From Candidatus Villigracilis affinis (lineage in GTDB: Bacteria > Chloroflexota > Anaerolineae > Anaerolineales > Villigracilaceae): a stretch of 64,000 nt of DNA. Positions 17,865-25,795 of the stretch are shown here, piece after piece (positions within the stretch are counted from its first letter, which is position 1; the number at the start of each line of letters is the position of its first letter). The translations under genes were made by a program, and so were the position numbers. The notes under the pieces were generated by a model. That model was not told the DNA's origin, made no database searches, and worked only from the letters and a program-made list of their open reading frames with translations. The stretch covers positions 214,425-278,424 of the forward strand of contig JADKEA010000006.1 in assembly GCA_016718275.1 (NCBI GenBank). Direction: 5' to 3'.

Positions 17865-18120
17865 ATTACACTCCAATGAGTGTATATATTAACCAAGCAA
17901 TTGCGCAGTTACCATAGGTATTATTACTTAATTTTCCCCACCAACTGTTCGGAAAATAACACAGGAGTAAAAGAAGAAGGAATTTCTTTCAACAATTAAG
18001 TAAAACTTGTCGAGATAGTTTAGGTACAACTGAATTGAGGTTATTTAAAACTTGCAAAAGGATGGCGGCTGGGTAAACATGAAATACAGTCAACGTACAC
18101 GCCATGAATAGAAAACTATT

Positions 18121-18933
18121 TTAAACAGAAACCACGTTCTGAATCTTTGTTTGACCCACTTGGATCAAAACCACATCCTCAAGCTGCAATGTGAAATTAT
18201 CCGGCACAAGGCAGGTGCCCGTCATCAAAAAGACTCCCTGTGGAAAATCCAATTCACGCGTGAGAGCCTCCACCAGTTCAGGGAAAGTCCGTTTCATGGT
18301 GGAAGTGTTTGCCTCGCCATTGAAGATCGTCTTACCCGCCCGCTGAATTTCCAATCGAATCTGAATATCTCTAATAGCATCGGGCTCGCAGATCAACACA
18401 CCATGTCCCAAGGCACAGGACCCGTTGTATATTTTCGCCTGCGGTAAATACAGCGGATTCTCACCTTCAATATCGCGTGAAGAAACATCATTCCCAGCAC
18501 AATAACCAACAATTTCGTTATATCGATTGATTGCCAACACCAACTCAGGCTCAGGCACATTCCATTGACTATCCTTACGAATACGTATCGCCCCACCATT
18601 GCCTGACACACGCCACCCCAATGATTTTGAAAAAATCTCAGGCCGCTCTGCTTCATAGACCTTTTGATACATATCCGCCACCTTGGATTCTGCTTTGCGT
18701 GCATCACGACTTTGCAAATAAGTGACTCCAGCCGCCCATACTTCCTGATATGGATCAATCGGCGCCTCATCCTCACCGAAAGCTGATTCGCCGCCCGACA
18801 AGTTGGTCAGCGCTTCAAGCATTTTCATGCGCCGCATTTCAAGCAGCGTACTCAAGTTAAAATTCGGTGGAAGAAAATGCCCATCCATCGCCCAGCGTGA
18901 TCCGCTTGTTGTTTTGTGTTTTGTAAGCAGCAT
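18121..18933 (-). CDS. FAH-family hydratase/dehydratase, probable 2-keto-3-deoxy-pentonate dehydratase
   Basis: 270-residue fumarylacetoacetate-hydrolase-fold enzyme. The metal-binding acids appear in VPEPELVLAI (two Glu) and later in GNDVSSRDIEGENPLY, with QAKIYNGSCALG as the usual loop. FAH-fold members dehydrate 2-dehydro-3-deoxy-D-pentonates to 2-oxoglutarate semialdehyde in Weimberg-type pathways. The start overlaps the stop of the upstream xylonate-dehydratase-like gene by one base (TAATG) with GGAGGT just before it, so the two are coupled. The specific substrate (xylonate or arabinonate derived) is inferred from the partner enzyme. The next enzyme, a semialdehyde dehydrogenase, is not in the window. 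Confidence 0.8.
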   Translation of the reverse strand: MLLTKHKTTSGSRWAMDGHFLPPNFNLSTLLEMRRMKMLEALTNLSGGESAFGEDEAPIDPYQEVWAAGVTYLQSRDARKAESKVADMYQKVYEAERPEIFSKSLGWRVSGNGGAIRIRKDSQWNVPEPELVLAINRYNEIVGYCAGNDVSSRDIEGENPLYLPQAKIYNGSCALGHGVLICEPDAIRDIQIRLEIQRAGKTIFNGEANTSTMKRTFPELVEALTRELDFPQGVFLMTGTCLVPDNFTLQLEDVVLIQVGQTKIQNVVSV

Positions 18934-20867
18934 TACACACCTCCAATTTTTTCAAGGATTTTATCGACATCATATACACACCCACCCCATGTGCCGCCGC
19001 TAATGTTCTGTAACGCCGCCCACAAACGTGTATCCTCAGGCAGATCAGGATTTATCTTCAGGTCTGGATGAGATGAGCGTGAATTCAATAGGTTAGTTCC
19101 GTTAGCTATATCACCATTCACTATCAGATCCACCGACCCTGAAAGATTTACTCGGTCTACAACGATCCGAATTAAATCCCCATCTCGTAACTTTCCAAGC
19201 GGACCACCCGCCAACGCTTCAGGCCCAACGTGACCAATGCAAGCACCCGTGCTTACGCCACTAAAACGCGCATCAGTGATAAGTGCAATCGTATTGCCGT
19301 GCGGCAGATACTTCAACGCAGCGGTAAGTTGATAGGTTTCCTCCATCCCTGTACCCATGGGCCCACAACCAATAAGCGCAATAATGTCACCTGCATGGAC
19401 AGAATTCCCACCCAAGCCTTTCACCGCAGCAATCGCAGCACGCTCGCTAGTGAACACGCGAGCATGCCCAATTTTCCGATATACGCCATCGGCATCCAAA
19501 ACACTGGGGTCGATAGCGGTACTTTTTATAACGGCTCCTTGCGGTGCAAGGTTCCCGGTAAGAAATGTGATCGTGCTGGTCAACCCACGCTCAAGCGCCT
19601 TTGTTGGATTCATAATGACATCATCAGGATCAACACCGTCCAATTCCTGAAGTCGTTCGCGGAGCTTTTTTCGGCGTTCGCTATATTGCCATTCATCAAG
19701 TGATTCGTCCAATGTGGTGCCGCTCACAGTATGGGCATTTAATTTAAGCAAGCCCAATTCGCGCAAATGCAGCATTACTTCGGGAACACCGCCCGCGAGA
19801 AAAACCTGTACAGTGCCATAGCCAGTTGGGCCGTTAGGTATCACATCCACAAGACGGGTAGTAGCGCAATTGATCCGTGACCAATCATCTATACTGGGAC
19901 GCGATAACCTCGCAGCATGTGCGATAGCGGGGATATGCAACAATAAATTCGTACTTCCGCCAAATGCGGCGTGAGTCACCATGGCATTATGAATGGAGTC
20001 CTCTGTGAGAATGTCGCCAGTGGTTATATTTTGGGTCGACATTTCCATCAATGCACGCGCAGAGCGTCTCGCCATGTCCAACCATATCGCCTGACCCGAT
20101 GGAGCCAGCGCAGAGTGTGTGATAGCAAGCCCCAACGCCTCAGCCACAACCTGACTAGTCGCTGCTGTTCCAAGAAACTGACAACCACCTCCGGGTGACG
20201 CGCAAGCACGGCATCCGAAGTCGGAGGCTTCTTCCAACGAGATAAGCCCGTGCGCAAAACGCGATCCCAATGACTGAATCTTCCCTGCATCCTCGCCTTT
20301 TTCTGGAAGCAGTGTCACCCCGCCGGGAACGATGACACAGGGCAAAGATTTTTGTGCTACAAGTGCCATCATCATCGCGGGCAGGCCTTTGTCGCAAGTG
20401 GCAATGCCAAGAACACCTTTTCGAGTTGGCAGGGAACGAATCAACCTGCGTAACACGGTTGCTGCATCGTTACGATAGGCAAGGCTATCCATCATGCCTG
20501 GGGTGCCTTGAGTACGTCCATCACATGGATCACTTACAAAACCTGCAAAAGGAATAACATTGTTTTGTTTAAACTCATTTGCGGCGGCTTGAGCAAGCAA
20601 TCCTACTTCATAGTGCCCCGTGTGATATCCAAGCGCAATGGGAGAACCATCTTCTGCACGGATGCCTCCCTGCGTACTGAGGATAAGGTATTCGTCTTTT
20701 CCCAAATCAGAAGGATTCCACCCCATTGCCGCATCCTGCGTCCAACCAAAGATGTGCCCACTTGGGGCGCTGGTCAAAAATTCGGATTGCAGGGGCAGGC
20801 GTCCCGTAGGCCCTGAGGCGTGGGTATGTACGTCGAAGAGTTTCTTGTCCGGCAGATAATTTCCCAT
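18933..20867 (-). CDS. yjhG: YjhG/YagF-type D-xylonate dehydratase (IlvD/Edd family)
   Basis: About 644 residues, close to E. coli YjhG (655). The family dehydrates sugar acids using an Fe-S cluster. Conserved Cys motifs appear in SDPCDGRTQGTPG, GIATCDKGLPAMM and GGGCQFLGTAAT, with AFGGSTNLLLHIPA and the C-terminal DARFSGVSTGACIGHVGPEA. The start at 20867 (MGNYLPDKK), preceded by GGAG, is chosen; an in-frame ATG at 20918 would push the coding region into the divergent promoter. It is transcribed away from the LacI gene and coupled to the FAH-family dehydratase. Substrate is most likely D-xylonate given the neighbouring xylose genes. Confidence 0.85.
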   Translation of the reverse strand: MGNYLPDKKLFDVHTHASGPTGRLPLQSEFLTSAPSGHIFGWTQDAAMGWNPSDLGKDEYLILSTQGGIRAEDGSPIALGYHTGHYEVGLLAQAAANEFKQNNVIPFAGFVSDPCDGRTQGTPGMMDSLAYRNDAATVLRRLIRSLPTRKGVLGIATCDKGLPAMMMALVAQKSLPCVIVPGGVTLLPEKGEDAGKIQSLGSRFAHGLISLEEASDFGCRACASPGGGCQFLGTAATSQVVAEALGLAITHSALAPSGQAIWLDMARRSARALMEMSTQNITTGDILTEDSIHNAMVTHAAFGGSTNLLLHIPAIAHAARLSRPSIDDWSRINCATTRLVDVIPNGPTGYGTVQVFLAGGVPEVMLHLRELGLLKLNAHTVSGTTLDESLDEWQYSERRKKLRERLQELDGVDPDDVIMNPTKALERGLTSTITFLTGNLAPQGAVIKSTAIDPSVLDADGVYRKIGHARVFTSERAAIAAVKGLGGNSVHAGDIIALIGCGPMGTGMEETYQLTAALKYLPHGNTIALITDARFSGVSTGACIGHVGPEALAGGPLGKLRDGDLIRIVVDRVNLSGSVDLIVNGDIANGTNLLNSRSSHPDLKINPDLPEDTRLWAALQNISGGTWGGCVYDVDKILEKIGGV

Positions 20868-20906
20868 AGACGACTCCGAATTACTATATCCAATTCTTAA
20901 AAATAG

Positions 20907-20935
20907 TTGACTTTTCAAACAGGCTGTGCAATAAT
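20907..20935 (+). promoter_or_regulatory. Promoter of the LacI-family gene
   Basis: TTGACT (20907-20912), 17-bp spacer, AATAAT (20930-20935): good sigma70-type match. The -10 runs into the palindromic operator that begins at 20933. Confidence 0.7.
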
Positions 20936-20968
20936 AGCGGTATCGTTACCGGTAACGATACCGCTATT
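20933..20968. promoter_or_regulatory. 36-bp perfect palindromic operator for the LacI-family regulator
   Basis: The left half 20933-20950 is the exact reverse complement of 20951-20968. The centre is GTTACCGGTAAC with the central CG dinucleotide typical of LacI-family operators, and it resembles the gluconate-repressor type site TGTTACCGGTAACA. It covers the -10/+1 region of the regulator's promoter and lies between the divergent genes, so it can control both. Confidence 0.75.
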
Positions 20969-20993
20969 CTATCATTTTCGAAGAGGAATTGGT

Positions 20994-22007
20994 ATGCCGA
21001 AGAAAAAACGGACGGTGACAATTCAGGATGTGGCTAAAAAGGCGAAGGTGTCTGTTTCGACTGTTTCGCGTGTGCTCAACGGAAAGGTGGATGTTGCAAG
21101 CGACACGCAGGAGCGCATCCTTTCAGTAATCGACACCTTGGGCTACACCACCAACCTGGCGGCGCGGAGTATGCGGAGTCATAAGAAAAATCTGGTGGGA
21201 CTGATCATGCCAGATATTGCCTACCCATTTGCAATTGAGGTAATGAAGGGTGTCAACCGTGCAATTGCCGAGTCTGAGTTTGATCTATTGGTGTACACGA
21301 CCGGTGATGTTCGGAAAAGTGGACGTGCCTCCCACGAACAAAAATATGTTTCCTTATTAACGAACTCTATTTCAGATGGTGTAATTATTGTGGCACCAGT
21401 AGCCGGGGAATTTTATAGCGATGCACCCATCGTTTCAATTGACCCACTTGCCAGTAATCCGAATTATCCAGCAGTCTATGCAACCAACTATCAGGGTGCG
21501 ATGGAAGCGATGGAGTATCTGCTTGGGCTAGGGCACAAGCGCATCGGATATATCAGCGGACGCGCAGAACTGGAAAGTTCCAATCGCCGCTTAATGGGAT
21601 ATCGTGATGCATTGAAACAAGCAGGAATTCCCATTGACGAACAACTAATCGCCTCAGGTGATTACACAACGGAAACAGGCGCCAGCGGTGCGCGACAATT
21701 ATTGACGCTTGAGAAGCCCCCTAGCGCCATATTTGCTTCCAACGATCAAATGGCAATGGGTGTCTTTCAGGTCGCCGAAGAAATGGGGTTGCGAATACCT
21801 AATGATCTGTCTGTCATTGGTTTCGACAATATTACCGAATCCAAATATATGGGATTAACAACCGTCGATCAGTTTATTGCTGAAATGGGGTATGTGGCAA
21901 CCAAGATGCTTACCGACATCATTAACAACAAGCATCCGGAAAACCAGACTTACAAGGTGCAAACCAAGCTTGTTATACGCAATTCTTGCATGAAAATGGC
22001 GGCATAG
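20994..22007 (+). CDS. LacI-family transcriptional regulator
   Basis: About 337 residues. N-terminal HTH TIQDVAKKAKVSVSTVSRVLNG (about 7-28) with hinge helix AARSMRSHKKNLVGLI, then a periplasmic-binding-protein-like sugar-sensing domain (VGLIMPDIAYPFAIEV, GHKRIGYISG, IFASNDQMAMGVF, DLSVIGFDN). The start ATG at 20994 follows AGAGGA; an earlier in-frame start would lie inside the promoter. It probably represses itself and the divergent xylonate-dehydratase pair through the 36-bp palindrome, and possibly the downstream transport genes. The inducer is unknown; a pentonate or pentose is likely from context. Confidence 0.92.
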   Translation: MPKKKRTVTIQDVAKKAKVSVSTVSRVLNGKVDVASDTQERILSVIDTLGYTTNLAARSMRSHKKNLVGLIMPDIAYPFAIEVMKGVNRAIAESEFDLLVYTTGDVRKSGRASHEQKYVSLLTNSISDGVIIVAPVAGEFYSDAPIVSIDPLASNPNYPAVYATNYQGAMEAMEYLLGLGHKRIGYISGRAELESSNRRLMGYRDALKQAGIPIDEQLIASGDYTTETGASGARQLLTLEKPPSAIFASNDQMAMGVFQVAEEMGLRIPNDLSVIGFDNITESKYMGLTTVDQFIAEMGYVATKMLTDIINNKHPENQTYKVQTKLVIRNSCMKMAA

Positions 22008-22063
22008 ACGATGACCACAGCCGCGTTTTATTTGGGGATGTCTGAACATACCATTATGCAATT

Positions 22064-22173
22064 AAAGGAGGTGAGGTCGAGATTAATATGAAAATAAATA
22101 GCAGGTCCCCTCTTCAACCCTGAACAGATGGAAGGAGGACCTGCACTTCGGTGCGGAGCAATGCTCCACACCG
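22064..22173 (+). promoter_or_regulatory. Structured leader with orphan Shine-Dalgarno before the importer operon
   Basis: AAAGGAGGTGA (22064-22074) is an almost complete anti-16S match but no long ORF follows; a tiny one (ATG 22088, stop 22121-22123, MKINSRSPLQP) is 13 bases away. Then come two stems: GCAGGTCC (22101-22108) with GGACCTGC (22137-22144), and a 12-bp stem with one mismatch at 22149-22160/22162-22173. The binding-protein start follows 41 bases later. Confidence 0.45.
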
Positions 22174-22213
22174 CGACAGTATAACCTACTATGAATTAAC
22201 AAGGAGAAGAAAA

Positions 22214-23683
22214 ATGTTTCGCAAGTTCCACATATTTTCAAGCATCATATTAGTTGTCGCGTTTTTATTAGCGGCGTGCGGATCGCCCGCTCCCGCGACT
22301 GAAGCTCCAGTCGCCACCGAAGCCCCAGCGGTGACCGAAGCCCCAGTCGCTGCAACCGAAGCTCCCATAGCTGAATTGGAAGGCACCTTGAATGTTTGGT
22401 CCTTTACAAATGAAATTCGCACAATGGCAATTGCCTTCCAGGGCAGGCACCCCAAGGTAAAAGTCGTTTACACAATGATTCCGATGACCAATGGTGAATA
22501 TCAAACCAAGGTAAAGGCTGCTTCTGGCACTGCTGACTCACCCGATGTTGTCGCATTGGAAGCTGCTTTCGTGAAAGAATGGGTCGAATCCGATCTTTTA
22601 GCTGATCTGAGCGACCTTGTTCCTCTTACCAAAGAGCTGAAGACCTTCCCATCTGTAGTTGAGGTCGGTACATATGAAGGGGTTACCAAGGCATATTCCT
22701 ATCAGGCCACCCCAGGCGCCTTCTTCTATCGCCGCAGTATTGCAAAAGAGTGCCTCGGCACCGACGACCCGGAACAGGTACAGGCAATGGTTAGTGACCT
22801 TGATAAATTCGTTGAAACAGCAGCCAAGATCAAGGAATGTGGCACAAGCGACTACTACACGGTCGGCACCTCGGGCGAGCTGTTCAACCCCTTCCTTGCC
22901 AACCGCGAACAACCGTGGGTTGTAGACGACACCCTTGTCCTTGACCCCATGGTTGAAGAATATGTCAAATTTGCCAAACTTATGCGTGACAATGGCTACG
23001 AATCCCAAGCCACCCAGTGGAGTGAAGGCTGGTTCGCCGGTATGAACGACACCTTGGTGGATGCAAATGGCACCTCCAAGAAAGTATTCAGCTACTTCCT
23101 CCCCACCTGGGGGCTTCCCTACGTTCTCATCCCGAACTCCAAGTCTGATACCACCGATACCGGTGGCGACTGGGCAATGATCAATGGTCCCATGGCCTAT
23201 CAATGGGGCGGCACCTGGGTTGGCGCTTTGGAAGGCAGCCCAAATTCTGAACTCGCAAAAGAATTCGTCAAATTCGTTGCTCTTGATGAAGAGAACCTCA
23301 CCAATTGGGCTACCGGTGTTTACACCAATGAATACCTGAAGGCCATTGACCCCTCCACACCAGATGACCAGCAACAGGCACTTGGCGACTTTGTTTCCAG
23401 TCAGGTTGTGGTTGAAAAAATCACAAACACCTTTGATGGCTCAGACCTTGCCAAATGGCTTGGCGGCCAGAACTCTTACGCTGCTTTCGGCCAGGCTGCG
23501 CCGAACGTCAACGGCGCCTTGATGACCGGCTCCGACGACGCGATTCAGCGCGCTCTCAACGATCCTTTGGCAAGTTACCTCAACGGCGATATCACAGAAG
23601 CCGAAATGTGGGTACAGTGGCTGGATGCAGTCCGTAACGAGTTTCCAGACCTGATTCTCCCCGAGCCTCCCGTAACCCAATAA
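22214..23683 (+). CDS. Extracellular sugar-binding lipoprotein of an ABC importer (family 1)
   Basis: About 489 residues. A signal peptide ends in the lipobox LAACGS (near residues 18-21), followed by a Thr/Glu/Ala/Pro repeat linker (PVATEAPAVTEAPV) that would tether the domain to the membrane. The mature part (from about 55) has the family-1 solute-binding pattern (LNVWSFTNEIRTMAIAFQ, MIPMTNGEYQTKVKAA, PDVVALEAAFVKEWV). An ATG at 22214 with AAGGAG upstream is the start. Two MalF/MalG-type permease genes follow, but no ATPase gene is linked, so a shared MsmK/UgpC-type ATPase encoded elsewhere is likely. The probable ligand is a xylo- or cello-oligosaccharide, judged from the GH3 gene downstream. 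Confidence 0.9.
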   Translation: MFRKFHIFSSIILVVAFLLAACGSPAPATEAPVATEAPAVTEAPVAATEAPIAELEGTLNVWSFTNEIRTMAIAFQGRHPKVKVVYTMIPMTNGEYQTKVKAASGTADSPDVVALEAAFVKEWVESDLLADLSDLVPLTKELKTFPSVVEVGTYEGVTKAYSYQATPGAFFYRRSIAKECLGTDDPEQVQAMVSDLDKFVETAAKIKECGTSDYYTVGTSGELFNPFLANREQPWVVDDTLVLDPMVEEYVKFAKLMRDNGYESQATQWSEGWFAGMNDTLVDANGTSKKVFSYFLPTWGLPYVLIPNSKSDTTDTGGDWAMINGPMAYQWGGTWVGALEGSPNSELAKEFVKFVALDEENLTNWATGVYTNEYLKAIDPSTPDDQQQALGDFVSSQVVVEKITNTFDGSDLAKWLGGQNSYAAFGQAAPNVNGALMTGSDDAIQRALNDPLASYLNGDITEAEMWVQWLDAVRNEFPDLILPEPPVTQ

Positions 23684-23695
23684 GAACTTCATGAT

Positions 23696-23730
23696 TACAG
23701 TGGGTTGGCGCAATACGCCAACCCACTGTA
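23696..23730 (+). other. Intercistronic hairpin between binding protein and permease genes
   Basis: Perfect 15-bp stem (23696-23710 with 23716-23730), loop CAATA, no T run. Such hairpins typically protect the upstream binding-protein mRNA and reduce expression of the permeases. Confidence 0.7.
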
Positions 23731-23774
23731 GTTGATTTACCCATACAGGAACGTTTTTATCACGAGGTGGCAGC

Positions 23775-24719
23775 ATGAGCATTGCCAAATTCAAAAGAAA
23801 TTATTACGGGTATTTCTTTATTACACCGTTCATCATTGGTTTTCTGATTTTCGGCTTATACCCGGTATACAACACACTGGCCCTTAGTTTTACAGATACG
23901 ACCCTGATGAGCAAAAATGCTGATTTTGTCGGGTTAAAAAACTTCGAACGTCTCTTTGCCGATGACGTTTTTATGAATGCCGTCAAAAACACCTGGCTGA
24001 TATGGATTCTGAATTTCTTCCCCCAGATTGGCATTGCCCTGCTGCTTTCAGCATGGTTCACCAATGTACGGCTTAAGATCAAGGGAATCGGCCTTTGGCG
24101 GGCATTGTTCTTCCTGCCTAACCTGCTTGTGCCTGCTTCAGTTGCCGCATTATTTTTTGCCTTTTTTTCCTTCTATGGGCCTGTCAATCAATTCATGGTC
24201 AGGTATGGATTCCTCCCAGAAGCCATGCACTATTTACAAAGCATCCCCATCACGCGCGGATTGGTGATCTTCATCCAGTGGTGGATGTGGTTTGGTCAAA
24301 CTGTGATCATCGTCATGGCAGGCATGACGTCCATTCCAATCGCTCTGTATGAAGCCGCCATGGTGGATGGCGCAACCGCATCGCAAATGTTCAGGCGCAT
24401 CACCCTGCCATTATTGAAGCCCATCCTGATTTATATTTTTGTCACGTCGCTGGTTGGTGGAATGCAAATGTTCGACATCCCCTTCCTGCTGACAGATGGC
24501 AGGGGGTCCCCAGGCGGCTCGATCCAAACAAATAACATCCTGATGTACATGAAGTTTGCAAGCAGCAAGGGACACATCGGTGCAGCATCTTCTGTCGGTG
24601 TTTTGGTCTTTATTATGACCAGTATATGTGCGCTGGGCATATTCTATTTCCTGCGTGAGAGGGATGATACGGTAGTGATTAAGTCATCGAAAAAATCCCT
24701 GTTCAAAAAGAACACCTAA
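23775..24719 (+). CDS. Sugar ABC transporter permease, MalF/UgpA type
   Basis: 314-residue inner-membrane permease with six hydrophobic segments (about 12-34, 73-95, 107-130, 160-182, 210-232, 265-288). The EAA loop that docks the ATPase is visible as YEAAMVDGATASQMFRRITLPLLKP. GAGGTGG lies before the ATG. It pairs with the next permease to form the membrane channel for the binding protein at 22214-23683. Confidence 0.92.
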   Translation: MSIAKFKRNYYGYFFITPFIIGFLIFGLYPVYNTLALSFTDTTLMSKNADFVGLKNFERLFADDVFMNAVKNTWLIWILNFFPQIGIALLLSAWFTNVRLKIKGIGLWRALFFLPNLLVPASVAALFFAFFSFYGPVNQFMVRYGFLPEAMHYLQSIPITRGLVIFIQWWMWFGQTVIIVMAGMTSIPIALYEAAMVDGATASQMFRRITLPLLKPILIYIFVTSLVGGMQMFDIPFLLTDGRGSPGGSIQTNNILMYMKFASSKGHIGAASSVGVLVFIMTSICALGIFYFLRERDDTVVIKSSKKSLFKKNT

Positions 24720-24731
24720 AAGGCGGTAGAT

Positions 24732-25574
24732 ATGTTCAACTATAAACTTGCCACAAACATACAACGCACTTTCATCTATATAGTCTTGTCCATCCTGCTC
24801 ATCGTCACCATAGTTCCCATCTGGCTATTGATCGTGAACGCAACCCGTTCAACCACCGAGATACAACAGGGGCTGAGCATTTTGCCAAGCACGCACTTGA
24901 TCGAAAACTACAAGATTCTGCTCGGAAAAGGGTTAAACCTTCCCAGAGGGTTTGCCAACAGCATGTTCCTCGCAGTCACCTCCACCATCGTCACAGTGTA
25001 CTTCTCCATGCTCACGGCCTATGGAATCGTGGTGTATGAATTCCAGGGGAAAAAATTTTTCTCCAACTTTATCGTGGTGCTGGTCATGATCCCCATGCAG
25101 TTATCCATTATCGGTTTCTATCAATACATGTCCAAACTTGGGCTGACCGATAATTACGCAGCGTTGATCCTGCCTCTCATCGCGAATGCGGGCGCGGTAT
25201 TCTTCGGCAAGCAATATCTCGAATCGATGATCATGCAGGATCTGATCGATGCAGCACGGATTGATGGCGCGAGCGAATTGGGTATTTTTCATCTTGTAAT
25301 GATGCCGCTGGCCGTCCCCGGCGCTGCGACCATGGGCATTTTCGCATTCGTCACTTCATGGAATAACTTTTTCAACGCCTTTATTCTGATCTCTTCCATT
25401 GATAAATATACTCTCCCCATGCTGGTTCAAACCCTGCGTGGTGACGTGTATCGCACGGAGTTCGGAGCGATCTATTTGGGCCTTGCTGCGACCATCGTAC
25501 CGATCATCATCATCTATGCTTTGTTCTCCAGATACATTGTCAGTGGTATTGCAATGGGCGCCATCAAGGAATGA
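24732..25574 (+). CDS. Sugar ABC transporter permease, MalG/UgpE type
   Basis: 280-residue permease with six TM helices and the EAA-type loop DLIDAARIDGASELGIFHLV near residues 170-190. It begins 12 bases after the previous permease and completes the heterodimeric channel. No ATPase gene follows, as usual for importers that use a multitask ATPase. Confidence 0.92.
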   Translation: MFNYKLATNIQRTFIYIVLSILLIVTIVPIWLLIVNATRSTTEIQQGLSILPSTHLIENYKILLGKGLNLPRGFANSMFLAVTSTIVTVYFSMLTAYGIVVYEFQGKKFFSNFIVVLVMIPMQLSIIGFYQYMSKLGLTDNYAALILPLIANAGAVFFGKQYLESMIMQDLIDAARIDGASELGIFHLVMMPLAVPGAATMGIFAFVTSWNNFFNAFILISSIDKYTLPMLVQTLRGDVYRTEFGAIYLGLAATIVPIIIIYALFSRYIVSGIAMGAIKE

Positions 25575-25695
25575 GCAGGGATCCAAGAACATTGACTGAG
25601 TAATATCGATCAGGTTCTTTTACTTCAAGTAAATTCCAGTCTGCTCGCAGGCTTGAATGATGTACCATGATCATTATGGTGCAATTTTCTCCTCT

Positions 25696-25726
25696 TGTCC
25701 CTCGCTTTATGGTGAAGCGAGGGACA
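25696..25726 (+). other. Hairpin after the permease genes
   Basis: Perfect 12-bp stem TGTCCCTCGCTT (25696-25707) and AAGCGAGGGACA (25715-25726), loop of seven, no T run. Possible weak terminator or mRNA 3' protection in the 221-bp gap before the GH3 gene. Confidence 0.55.
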
Positions 25727-25795
25727 CTAGAGAAGGCGGGTTGAGATTGTTAGTTGCTTGATCAGAATATTGAATTTATTTAAAAGGAGCACTTC

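Noticed and set aside
22598..23374. Long antisense frame of 258 codons opposite the sugar-binding protein gene
   Set aside because: It mirrors the codon pattern of the real gene, has no ribosome site or known domain; shadow frame.
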